From Heliocybe sulcata (Eukaryota; Basidiomycota; Agaricomycetes; Gloeophyllales; Gloeophyllaceae), in the NCBI GenBank assembly GCA_004369045.1, contig ML213505.1, positions 472,591 to 536,590 of the forward strand: DNA of 64,000 bases, read 5' to 3'. How positions within the stretch are numbered: position 1 is the stretch's first letter; each line of letters opens with the position of its first letter. The notes beneath the pieces were generated by a model that ran no database searches, was not told the DNA's origin, and saw only the letters and a program-made list of their open reading frames with translations. Below, piece after piece: positions 44,280-55,588 of the stretch. Made by a program: the position numbers and the translations under genes.

Positions 44280-47200
44280 ATGTCCTCAGCAGGCCAAGCC
44301 TCGAAGGTCCCTCCACGGAAGCGGGCCAAGTCGACCAAGAAAGACAAGGAAGATGCGACAGGAGAGCCTGCTCCGAAGAAACCCAGAACGGCATCCAAAC
44401 GCAAGAAGACGGACGCTGCGAAGCAACAGGTTGTGTGGCCCGAGTACTTCAATGATGTGAGTGACGTGAGGACAGGAGGAAGGCGTATGAGCTCATGTTA
44501 CGGTCTGCGAAAAGTTACAGAAAGTGTTCAAGGTACCTCTCACTTCTTGTCAGAGTGGTTTCAGACGTTAGACGTATGGCAGGCTCTAAACACCGTACTC
44601 GCATTTTGCTCCTCGCGGAAACACCTTGCCACGACCTTTCCCGTCGTTCGCTCGTCCGTGGAGGCATTGCTCAAACAGTCAGCCACATCTTCCTTCTCCC
44701 CTCGCATTCATTACATGACGTTCCACACAGACCACTCGACCTATCCAAAGTAGCCGAGCTCAAGTACGCACCTTCCTCCTCCATCCCTTTCCTTCCTCCT
44801 CATACTCCTCCTACAGAGCCCTCCTCCCCGACACGATCAAATTCGGCTACACCCCACGCGACCAGCTCCTCATCCACGCCTCCTCCTCCCGCGAAAAATC
44901 CCCCGACTTCTCCCTCTCCCCCTCTTCCTCCCGGCTAAACCCCTCGGAAGCCGAAGAAGACCACGTCCTCATCCTAGACTTTCTCGACGCCACACGCGGC
45001 AAGAAGGCCACGCACACGCAGCACACGCTCGCGCCCCCGCCGAGCCTGAGCCCCGAGGCGGTGAAGAAGCTCATCGAGAAGCGCAACGAGCGGTTCGCTG
45101 CCGCTGTGGACGAGTGCGTCTGCTTCTTCGTCTTACTGATCTCCTTGTCCTTGTGAATGAAAGGACGAGTAGGTTGCTGCAAGCTACCCCGCCCTCTGAG
45201 GACCCCGTCCTGCTCTTGCAAGCCGCCGCGCGCGAGCATATCCCCGTCAACCCTTCCGCTACCGCCAAGACAGCACCTGACGGAAAGAGGAAAGGGAAGG
45301 ACAGGGAGGTGCCGCGGTGGGAAGATAGACCCAGCATCGACGCAATAATCACCGAAATCGAGCACGAAGAGTGGTACAAAAACCAGATCGTTGAGCGGAG
45401 GGTATTCGACGCGCGCCAAGGACAGATCGGTACGCTCTCTTGCTCTCCCGTCTACCCCCTTCATCAACGCTGACGCGGCGACTCCAGCCCCGCTCGACCC
45501 GCCCCTCTCGGATCCCATCCAGCACGCGTTGAAAGCCTCTCGGGGGATCACGGACCTGTACACGCACCAAGTCTCTGCGATCGGCGCGTTGGCGAAGGGG
45601 CGAGACGTCATCGTGAGCACGAGCACCGCGAGCGGGAAGAGCGTGATTTATCAGGTACGCTCCGGCTCCACCCTATTGTGGTGTGGTGTGGAAGATGACG
45701 GTTTTGGATTGCAGGTCCCGATATTGAGGTATTTGGAGGAAGATGGGGCGGCTACGGCGCTGCTCATCTATCCTACGAAGGTCGGTCCTTGGTCTTTGCG
45801 TTTTTTTCGGCGATGTGGGATTGACGATGTGCCAGGCTCTTGCGCAGGACCAAAAACTGGCACTCGAGAAGCTGTTGGGGGCGTGTAGCGGGTTGGAGCA
45901 CGTCACAGTGCGCGCTTTACGGTTACTTGTGCGTGCGTTTAGTGTATTGACGGATGTCTGGTGGCAATGCTAGATCGCGACGTATGATGGGGATACGCCG
46001 CAGGAAGCCCGGAGGGGTGCGTGCTTCGTCAGGTGTTCCTTGGTTCCAGTGTTGACTTGGCTGGGGAGTAGCGATTAGGGACACTGTCTCCGTGGTGTTC
46101 ACGAACTTCGTACGCCGCTTCTTCTCCTCCTTCTCCTCCCTCCCTCACTGGCTGGACGGACAGGACATGCTGCACACCTCGATTCTCCCCCACGAGGATC
46201 TCTGGCGGAGGTGAGATTCGCATGCGCCCCTTCCACTAGTCCACCCCACTCATCTCATCTGCTAGGTTTCTCAAGAACCTGAAGATCGTCGCGGTGGACG
46301 AGCTGCACTACTATTCGGCGCTGTTTGGGAGGTGCGTTTCCCCGTTATCTCGTCCTCATCCTGTATCGACGCACTGCTAGTCATGTGGCGCTGGTGATGC
46401 GCCGCTTCCGCCGGGTGTGCGCGGCTGTGGGGAGTGAGTAACGCGTGTGTTTTGAGGAGGGACGCGTGCTGATGGCGTGGATGAGCAGATAGGAGGATCA
46501 GGTTCGTTTCGTGCAGCGCGACGATCTCAAAGCCGGGGGAGCATATGAGGGCGATATTTGGGCTTGATGTACGTCTCCCTCGCCGTCTCCCACTTCCTAT
46601 TAACCGCCGACACGATGCCGTAGGACGTGGAAGAGATCACGGAGGACGGTGCACCCTCGGGCAGGAAAGACTTTCTTATCTGGAACCCGCCGCCGATGGA
46701 CGAGGTGGATCCGAGCCTGGGGCGGCACAGCTCTCTCGGCGAGGCGACGGGGCTGATGAGGGCGCTGATGAAGAGGGGCGTGAGGGTGATTATGTTTTGT
46801 AAGATTAGGAAGACGTGTGAGCTGGTGAGTGTGGTGTTGGGGGATGGGAGGATGAGCTGATGGGGTTTGTAGGCTATGAAGACGCTCCGCCAGGATTTAA
46901 GTGCGGAGGGACGGATGGATATTTTGAATAAGGTGATGTCGTATCGGGGAGGTGCGTCGTGTGGCACGCTGCGATTGTAGTCGGAATATCTCACTCTGGT
47001 CTCTGTAGGTTATTCGCAGGAGGTATGCAGTGCGAGGGTATGCGCAAGGATACTGCTGACGGGGTGTATACTGCTTAGGACCGGCGGAAGATCGAGCGAG
47101 ACGCGTTTTCGGGCCATTTGCTGGGTATAGTGGCTACGAACGCGCTGGAGCTGGGTGTCGATATCGGGGTGCTGGATGCGGTGATCATGCTTGGCTTCCC

Positions 47201-49084
47201 GATCAGCATCGCGAGCTTCGTCAGTCTTGTGCGCTCGTCCGCCTGTATCAGCTAACCCGAAACCCTTGCTCCGACAGCGCCAACAAGCCGGCCGCGCTGG
47301 CCGCCGCGCCCGAGATGCACTCGCGGTGCTCGTCGCGGACTCGCTGCCTATCGACCAGCACTACGTCGCGCACCCCGACGAGCTCTTCGAGAAGGGCGTG
47401 AAGGACCTCGTGCTGGACCTGGAGAGCAAGCCGATCCTGGAAGCGCACCTCCAGTGCGCGGCGCATGAGATGCCGCTGCGCGGGGAGGACGAGGTGTGGT
47501 TCGGGCGGCTGACACGGGAGCTGTGCGAGGCGAAGCTGAGGAGGGACCAGGAGGGGTGGTACCATGTGCACCCGAAGTATCTTCCGTTTCCGGCGAAGCA
47601 TGTGAGTTTGAGGGGGGTCGAGGAGGAGAGGTATGTGGTGGTGGATGTTAGTCGGGATGGGAGGGAGGGTAGGGGGCATGTTGTGGAGGAGGTGGAGGTG
47701 TCGAGGGCGTTGTTTGAGCTCTATGAGGGTGGGGTGGTGCGTGTCGCTTTGCATTTTTGAGGGAGCGTAGACCTGATTTATAGTGCTCTAGTTTATTCAT
47801 CAGGGTTTGACTTTTGTTGTGGGTGAAGCTCTTGGGGGGTTGGTAACGGGTGCTAACGGAGTCGCAGGTCCAGGAAGTCAGTCACGACTCCAAGGTCGCG
47901 AAGGTCATTCGATCGGACGTCAACTGGATCACGGAACCAAGGCAAGTCCATCTTTAGCTGCGCAGATCTTGTGACACTGAATTTTTTCTGAAGAGACTTT
48001 ACGTCTGTCGTCCTCCGACTTGCTATTAGCCCGCTGGTGCTGATGCCCTGCTTAGGAACATTGATGCCGTACAGACATATCGTATCCGTGAGATACGGGG
48101 TTCTGATCAACGTGCTTACTTCGGCCGTAAGTTGTCATGAAGGCATCAGAGCGCTCTCGTACTGACTATCTTAAGGGGTGGAGCTTTTCACAATGGTCTA
48201 TGGTGAGCGAAATTCTCGCATTTCTCCTTTTCTTCAGGTGATTGACCTTTGTTTAGGATTTTTCAAAGTCCGGTAAGAGCTTGGTTATATTGTCCCTGGA
48301 GTCTGTTCGTCCAGGTGCTGAATGCTGCTTACAGGAACAAGAAGATCCTGGATGCCGTCGACCTCGACACACCGCCGTGGCAGCGGGAGACCACCGGGGC
48401 GTGGATCGATGTCCCTAAGCCTGTGCTCGAGTTGATGCAGGACAGGAGTATAAATGTGGCAGCTGCCATCCACTCAGCCACACACGCATTCCTCAACCGC
48501 TTCGCTATGGGCGCGGACTTGAGGACGGAATGCAAGGTGCCTGAGAAGGAATACAAGGTGTCAGAGTCAGCCAGGAAGCGCCCAGCTAGGTATGTAGCGC
48601 AGGCTTAGCGGTCCTTGTCAGAACTAATGCAAACCGGTCTCTAGGCTGGTGTTCTATGACATCCCTGGCAAGGGTGGCGCAGTCGCTGCAAAGGCATTTG
48701 ACCACGGTAGGCTCAATCACAAACGCAGGCGGTTATGTCTACTAATGAGATCCAAGTGTCCGACGTCCTGCGAGACGCCGAAGCTGCAGTGGATTCATGC
48801 GAGTGCGAAGAGGGTTGTGCAGCTTGTGAGTATTTGTATCTCGCTTACTAGAAAGGCTTGTTCATATCCATACAGGCGTCAATAGTCCTTCCTGCAAGGA
48901 AGGGAACGTCGTGTCATCGAAGTTGGGAGCCCTTCTCATTCTCAAGAGTATCTTGAAGATCCCTATCGACGCTGATCTAATATCGGACCACTATGGAGAT
49001 CCAGATGAGGCCCATCAAACTATCGTGGAGGCTTCGCAAGTGCGGGCTGTGGACGGTGTCGAGGTCGAGGGGGCTACGCCATGA
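44280..49084 (+). CDS. HRQ1: RecQ4-related DNA helicase Hrq1
   Basis: 3'-5' helicase in genome maintenance (inter-strand crosslink repair, telomeres). ATG at 44280; a basic N terminus (RKRAKSTKKDKED, KKPRTASKRKK), then WPEYFND|KVFK|ALNTVLAFCSSRKHL, a family signature, across two introns. Helicase motifs in order: YTHQVSAIGALAKG (motif 0), STSTASGKS (Walker A, about 45615-45640), ALLIYPTKALAQDQ across an intron, VAVDELHYY (DEAH-type, about 46290-46315), FVSCSATISKPGEH, MFCKIRKTCEL, GIVATNALELGVDIG and QQAGRAGRR (motif VI, about 47280). The C-terminal Hrq1 region continues over several introns: LQCAAHEMPL, VQEVSHDSKVAKV, WITEPR, AAIHSATHAFLNRF, then a four-Cys zinc cluster (CECEEGCAAC...SPSC, about 48795-48890) and LGALLILKSILKIP. 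TGA at 49082-49084. About fifteen short introns. Appears complete. Confidence 0.9.
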
Positions 49085-49219
49085 GTGACACCCTGTCAAG
49101 GAATGACCATACGCCAGAACGGCCCCGTTCGCAAATGGAGAGGCAGGAAGAGAGGAAGAAAGATTCGACGAGTCATGGTATATGAGCTGATCATAAAATA
49201 TGTTCTATGACCGAACTGT

Positions 49220-52200
49220 CTACGCCAATGGGTCGAAGTCACCCCAATCGTTCTTGGACTGCTGGGTGTTGGACCAGACCGGCTGTGCTGGCCGTGATGG
49301 AGTAAGCATGCCTCCCATTGTAGGTTGTGAAGCCAGTAATGGAGGAGATGACATGGAGATTGGGGGAGGAGATGCGGATGGAATTATGCCACCCATCTGC
49401 ATAGGTTGTTGTAGAGACACGGGAGCTATGGGAGGAGACATGGTGGGTCCTGGAGCAATGTCGTCCAGGCTAATGTTATAATTGGGTTTCGCCGGTACCT
49501 GACTCGGCGTCGTCTGATATCCGCCGCCTGTGTGGTTCGCCTGCATCGGTTGCATCATCTGTGTAGACATGGACAGAGATGACCTTGCTCTTGGAGGCGC
49601 CCCGAACGCAGCGCCATTGAAGGAGGCAGACGGGATAGGCGTCCCTCCCAATCCTCGTGATGACGAACTCGAGGGTACGCGACTTGTACTTGGTCTCGAG
49701 GAGGCGGTCACCAATGATGGCTGTACTTGAGGTCTCGGCGAAGATGATACAGACTGCGCCTGAAGAGGAACAGGGGATATTTGGTGTTGAGTAGCAGGAA
49801 CCGGAGCAGGCAGTTTGGGAGTCTAGGCAAGGTCGTAAGCGCTCATCGACGACAGTACATGTCTTCCCTACCTCAGCAGGGCTGGTAAGCAAACTGCCCC
49901 ACACATCGTCTTCCCAACCGGCAGATGAAGTATCAAGGACAGTATCGGGTTTCACGGCAGCGCCATTCGCTTTGCCCACCAGACTCTCGAAATCAATCGT
50001 CGCTCCTACACCAGCTGAGGCATTCCCATTGACAGCGGTAGCAGAGCGGTCCTCAACACGCTGCGAATCGCGTAACAACTGGTTGTGTTCTTTCTCAACG
50101 CGATCAGTCAACTTTCGGATGACGCTCATGAACCGCTGGAACTGCGTGATATTGAGGACTGCCATGTGATCAATATTATTCGGGAGGAGAGCGAGAACAA
50201 GTGCGGACGTACGCGGTCCCATAGACATGGTGAATAGGTGTGGGAGGATAAGTGAAGCAATCGCCTCGTGACCAACTTTCATACCCATAGCCTCCTGCAC
50301 TGCCAAAGTGGACATCTGGACAGCCCTGCTTAGCTCGTAAACAGAAACGGACAATACCGAAGGACAGACCATGACGGCTGGCTCCTTCGTCCTGATTTTA
50401 GACAGCAAAGGCACCAGTTTCTGAGTAAGGCTGGCCTGACAATGAGTATACGCGGTCAACAGCAGCATAACTCGTCATGATCAAACTATCGCACCTGGTC
50501 CAGGGTTTTGACCATGCTCAAGAACGTATTCAGGGTAGCCACTTTGACAGATAAGATACGTGTTTTAGAGAATACCAGCTACATCCTGCGGTTCGTATCA
50601 TAACAGCTTGAATGAAGAAAGGAAGAACGCACCGCAACCCTAGGGAACAGCACCCCTTGCACCTCCGCATAATCGATAGTCTCGCAGAGATCCGGAACGG
50701 TAATTAGTGCACGCTCTTGGACCTTGACATCATCAGCGCTACTATAGCCGGAGGACGATGCGGCAGACGCACGATAGCATGATCGGATTCGAGCGCGTTG
50801 TACACGAGTGGAAGAACGTCTGTAACATGGATTTAAGAGAGACATCCCAGATACTCCGTAATTGATCCGCTTACGTTCACGGAATACACCCTTCTCGGTC
50901 TTGCTTTGCAGCATCTTCAGATTGTCTAGCAGCGTCAGCATATTCTGCGGAGGTTCCTTAATCGTGAACAATGGCTTCAAGCTCGGCAGGACGATTGAAG
51001 CAAATTGCGTGGGCGTTAGCGTCGCCGAAATCGCGAATACGTTGGGTAGGATATAAGGCAGCAGTTGTGTGTCCTTCATCTATTCACAGAAGCGGTCAAC
51101 ACGACGAGCCTTGCAATAGAGTGGAGCGAGTACCTCTTCTAGCAGAGTGGGGAGGATCTTGCGGACCCTGAGGCCTTCCGAGAATCGGTCGAGGACACTG
51201 GTGAGCCCTTTCATGAAAGAAATCTTCTCTTCTTTCGACTTTGCAGTGAAGTTCGACCGATCAAGGAAGTTGAGAGTTGAGATTGGTAGGGAAGAGAAGA
51301 ATGAATGCGTTGGTAGGTCGGCTGGCGTTGGACGGCTCTGCGGATGGCGAGTAATTAAGAGCGTGAGCAATGCTGTGATTCAAAAGATATAATTCAGCAA
51401 GGTCTATCAAATGAGAGAGAATACCAACCTTGAAGATCATGATCAAGGCGATCTATGCCGGTCAGTGGCTTGCCCGCATTGTCGCGCAATCCACTAAGGC
51501 TCCCGTGATTTCGAAAGGGCGGACTACCCTTACAGTGGACGGCGTAGATGAGGCAACCTAAAGAGTACATATCTGACTCTGTCACGAGCAGCTCATCCAG
51601 AGCGTATTCAGGCGCTGTAGCGTTCCGTCAGTTATACAGTCTCTGGTGAGGGTGGCTGTCATCCTCACCCATGTAATCGAATGATCGCTGAACATGAGAG
51701 GGAACTCGCCCATCGAAGGTCGGAAATTCCCATCGCGTCTCAGAGCCGTCTGGTTTTTGCAATGGTATGGTAAGACCCAAACCAGATATTTTCCAGTCTC
51801 CCTACCATGTTTGGTCAACTCAATAGTCCCCACTTGGTGGAAGTACCTACCGAGGTATTGATCAGGATACTGTCCGGATTGATATTGGTGTGGATCAATC
51901 GAGCGGAGGTGTGCAAGAATGCGAGACCCTTGCATAGTTGTAGTATCCCTTTTTGAATCTATTTGTACTGTAAGAGAGAGCAGCAATACATGCAAATATA
52001 TGCTACTAACCTCGACTTCGTCGAGCTCTACCAATGTTGATCGAGAGGAGCCGGGTATCGATAGTTGTAGGGACGATACTGTGGGCTCCGTGGCAAAAAT
52101 CAACTCATTGCGGGTCTCCTCCAGAGGCTCGACCATTTCTAGCAGACGGCGTTCATAAACACCTATTGTAACGCAGCAGATGCGGAACATACCTAATATA

Positions 52201-52605
52201 CATGGGTGCCGTAGACGGCTGAGAGCAGATGCCTACTTACGCACATACACTGGCCTGATGAACAGTCACACAATGCAGTAAAGGTATATGACGCACCTCT
52301 GATTTCAGTACTAACAAAGTATGTTCTTTAGCTATCGCTGTCAGGCGCTCCATCTCTGGACTTCTCTTGTCAAAGCTCCATACTGAAACGCGCTTGTTCG
52401 TGACCTTGTGTGATGCGGACTGCACCCGCCACAGTCCGACATGGAATGTTGGGGAATGCGCGGCAGCTACAGGCAGCGGGGAAGAAGATCCGCTTGGCGT
52501 CCCAGGCGCCGGGGTCGTAGACCTGCTGCTTGTCGCAGCAGTCCCTATATTGTAGTTCTGCGAGATGTTCGTCCGCGCGAAGAAAGAGGATGCGGCAGCA
52601 AACAT
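49220..52605 (-). CDS. SCYL2: SCY1-like pseudokinase, SCYL2/CVAK104 type
   Basis: Adaptor of clathrin-coated vesicle traffic. ATG at 52603-52605 (MFAAASSFFARTN); a kinase-like domain follows: WSFDKRSPEMERL, SALSRLRHPCILEMVEPLEE, GLAFLHTSARLIHTNINPDS, GDWKISGLGLTIP, SFDYMAPEYALDELL and SDMYSLGCLIYAVHCKG. The HRD position reads HTN and the DFG position reads SGL, so catalysis is not expected, as in other SCYL proteins. Next, alpha-helical HEAT-like repeats (FLDRSNFTAKSKEEKISFMK, LLPYILPNVFAIS, ALITVPDLCETIDY, LTQKLVPLLSKIRTKEPAV, HEAIASLILPHLFTMSMGPL). The C-terminal tail is Pro/Ser/Gln/Met-rich and ends in DWGDFDPLA, a possible clathrin/AP interaction tail; TAG at 49220-49222. About twelve introns. 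Ends 135 bp from the HRQ1 stop, tail to tail. Confidence 0.88.
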
Positions 52606-53682
52606 CTTGAAGCGTTCCTGCCACTGTTCCCTAACCTAGTATGTAGCTAGTCCTCTGGCTAGATGACCTCCCACAGCGAGGGCTGAGGCAGGCTGGACCT
52701 GTCTCGTGGATAGTGATCCTCGGTCGGCAAGCCTTAAATTCGTATGACAGCTAGTACCGGAAGCAGTCGCTGCGAGCTCAAGGACCAGAGATAGATGAAG
52801 ACTCTTGTTAGAATATGAACAAAAACCACATGCAACGAGAGCAAGGGCCACAGTAGGTGCCCTGTAAATGCGGTAGCCCAAGATCAGCGTATGAGATCTA
52901 TACTTAGGTCGCGTCAACACGTGGGATATCCCACGCTTTATGACCTATATAAACCCTTCCCCCAATTTTCTGCTCTTCGTGCGGCGACACGGCTATCTTT
53001 TCCCCTGTTGCTCGTGACTGCGTACATTCCGTCTGGTTTGTCGCCGCGGTCGTTAGAGTGTCAAGCCGTGCCCAGAGCAGCTACTTGGACGTCTTAGTAC
53101 CCGTATGTCGTCTCGCCGTTTTCTTGGATGGTGAGAGGACGGGTCGGTGGTTCATACATACTCTCGTATCCTTCGGGAAATATGATGCTTGGGGCGCATG
53201 AATATATCCTATGAATCATGTATACGTTGTTGATGCTATGAGCGGTCCCTACATGTATACGTTGTTGATGCTATGAGCGGTCCCTATCCGAACCAGTATA
53301 CTGGTGCTCCTGAGCTATAAGAATGAGGAACTCACAACCTGTCACAACCTGATCCTCGTAAGAATGTCTCACCAGTTTTGGGAGTCTGAAACAACATTCA
53401 TGACTTCATGTCATTTCTTACACAGAGTGCCCTACTACTATTCATCCTACGATAGCTGGATTATACGCCGTTCATCAAAGCCTATTACTGCGTATCCCTC
53501 TAAAATCCAGTGGGATAGGAAGAACCAGTAGGGTGGCAATATGAGAAAGTAAAGTAGGTATGTAGAGTACTACTGAATCTGCAGGCATGACATCGCATGG
53601 TCGTATCCGTCTTCATATCTGTCGTCACTTCGCATTGGCATGTCGGAAAAATCATAAATACCTTACCTGGCATGACTCGCCG
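52606..53682. other. Intergenic region leading into the transposon-like block
   Basis: About 1.08 kb. The first ~300 bp presumably contain the SCYL2 promoter. A 35-bp tandem duplication lies at 53217-53286. No gene recognised. Confidence 0.5.
53217..53286. repeat. Perfect tandem duplication, 35-bp unit x2
   Basis: The unit CATGTATACGTTGTTGATGC (first 20 bp) plus 15 further bases occurs twice head to tail without visible mismatch, indicating a recent local duplication. Non-coding. Confidence 0.9.
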
Positions 53683-53708
53683 TGATCAGGCCTGGTCAGG
53701 CCGTCAGG
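53683..53708 (+). repeat. Left copy of 26-bp flanking repeat
   Basis: TGATCAGGCCTGGTCAGG followed by CCGTCAGG. Same orientation as the copy at 57658-57683. Confidence 0.6.
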
Positions 53709-53900
53709 TCGGAGACACCCTGATCAGATTCAAAAATGCATTATATCCCCTGATCAGGGTAGGGACCAAAGACTATGAAAGAAGTATTACTCTACTATAC
53801 TCGGACATCCTTGTTACTTACTCCTGCATACATACTGTTGCTTACTCTTTATACCACTTCATACTATGGATCACAGACTCGTCTAATACTAATGTTACTG

Positions 53901-53972
53901 CGGCACAAGCCGGAATCGAACGCCGGGCTTCTGCGCGTTCGCCACCTCGCATTGCCATTAGACTATGGTAAA
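53901..53972 (-). pseudogene. tRNA-like sequence (tRNA pseudogene or tRNA-derived repeat)
   Basis: On the minus strand box A TAGTCTAATGG (53955-53965) and box B CGTTCGATTCC (53912-53922) sit at exactly tRNA spacing. The predicted 5' end (TTTACCA) does not pair with the 3' acceptor side (TTGTGCC), and the D stem is poor, so it is not called a functional tRNA. Anticodon not assigned. Confidence 0.4.
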
Positions 53973-54257
53973 ACTAAGCATCTGTTGTGTGAGTAAGTTA
54001 TATATGCCACCATCACTGGGCCGTTTCACTAGCAGATCTAGGCGGTCTTTGGGCAGCCGAAGAAAAGCTTAAATTGTCTCGCAGGTGTCAATATGTTTGT
54101 ATCCAGGCTGTTGGCTATAATTTAAGACACAATAGTAGGTACAAAAAAAAAGCTGAGATGTATATATAGGACCCATGAATGATCATGCCTGACTCGGCCT
54201 GATCGGTACCTGGCCACCCTCGAAACATAACCTGATCGAGAACGAACGGGAAATGCG

Positions 54258-54345
54258 AAGTCTACCAAGTAGACTAGTCGACTTCGTAGACTTCAGTAGA
54301 CTTAGTAGACTTGGACGACTTCAAAGACTACTCGCGACTACTCGC
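54258..54345. repeat. Short AGACTT / GTAGACTT-rich array
   Basis: Repeated GTAGACTT, AGTAGACT and GACTACTCGCGA units over about 90 bp. A related, inverted array lies near 57593-57635 at the other side of the block. Confidence 0.6.
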
Positions 54346-54424
54346 GATTTCGGAATGGGCCGATAACTGACCATATCCGGAGGTGGCTGAGACGGGTCGG
54401 TGACTCAGCTTCCGTTCGGTATGA

Positions 54425-55527
54425 TGCCCGACTGACGGCCCGATCAAGACAACCGCGCCTCTTCATCCATCAGCCTCTCTATCAGAGAAAGTTCATGCTC
54501 TGGTGACTGACGGTCTAACTATTGGACATCCCTGCTGCAATGTGCGGCATTGCGATCGACCACTCCTCAGCAACCGGGACCACTACTGCTCTGATCATGC
54601 GTACCGCGAGCAAATTTGTGCTGTCGAGTACTGCGAGCAGCCTGTAGAGTCGGACTTCAAGACATGCTCTGATCTGAATCACCGCGCACTAGAAGCACAT
54701 TATAAAAACCGAAATAAAGCCATGTTCCAGCTGAAGGCCCGTATGCATCGTGCGCAAGTTGCACATCCTAATGATGCTAGTGCTGCAGAAGCACCTCTGG
54801 ATGAGACCGAACACGCAGAGCTTCCAAAGGGCGCACAGGATGTCCGGAACAAGGCAGACATGGAGAAGGACCAAGGTAAACCCGAGACTGGTAATCGCAA
54901 GCTACATTTACTTTTTGGACGCCGGAGGACGCATAATGAACAGATCATGGTCCGTCCCTGTGGCATTATAATCCAGCGAGCCACCTTCTTCGGCTCTGAG
55001 ACTGTTACACAGGTTGTGGTGCGTAATGCTCTCCATAACTTGGAGCTATATTTATATTAGTTCCTTAGGATATGATCAAGAAAACATTCAAGACACGGAA
55101 CTCGCAGCCAGAGACTATTTTCTATGACAACAATTGCGGAGTCTATAAGCATCTTGAAGCCACAGGCGACCCCATCAATCGTCAGATTGGTCTTCCAGTC
55201 GACGTATTTCATTGGGAGTGTAAGCATAAAAAGAGCAACATCGAGTGTTCATACCATTGTAATCCGCACGCATTCCCAGAGCTCATTGCCGAAGATGGTC
55301 GCTCATGGGTCTTCAACTCCTCTGCTGCTGAACAGACCAATGTCTGGCTCGGGGGTTACCATGCGATCATCCGCGAGATGAATGTTGTTCTCTATAACTT
55401 CTTCTTGGATGAAATCATCATGCGGAGAAACGAGAAGATGATCAAGAAGCTGGAACAGGGGGACGTACTTGTAGGCACTATTCCGAATGCTCACTTCACT
55501 GATGTGGATGAAGACTTGTACAAGTAA
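54425..55527 (+). CDS. CxC6 cysteine-cluster protein associated with KDZ transposases (N-terminally truncated)
   Basis: The first clear residues are KVHALVTDGLTIGHPCC, then VRHCDRPLL, RDHYCSDHAYREQICAVEYC and TCSDLNHRALEAHYKNRN, a cysteine/histidine cluster that should bind zinc. After a polar linker comes GRRRTHNEQIMVRPCGIII and FFGSETVTQVV; an intron (about 55019-55070, GTG|gtgcgt to ccttag) joins it to DMIKKTFKTRN. The second half has IFYDNNCGVYKHL, GLPVDVFHWECKHK, FNSSAAEQTNVWLGGYHAII and YNFFLDEIIMRRNEK, typical of the CxC6/KDZ-associated family in Agaricomycetes. TAA at 55525-55527. No ATG at the family start; the frame opens at 54425 after a stop, and upstream exons (such as a CxC5-like part) are not found. 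I read this as a truncated transposon gene, intact over its remaining 350 or so residues. Confidence 0.72.
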
Positions 55528-55588
55528 ACTACTACAATACTATGTGACAACAACGCGACCACGCCCTCGTCCTTCTCTTCTATCTTCC

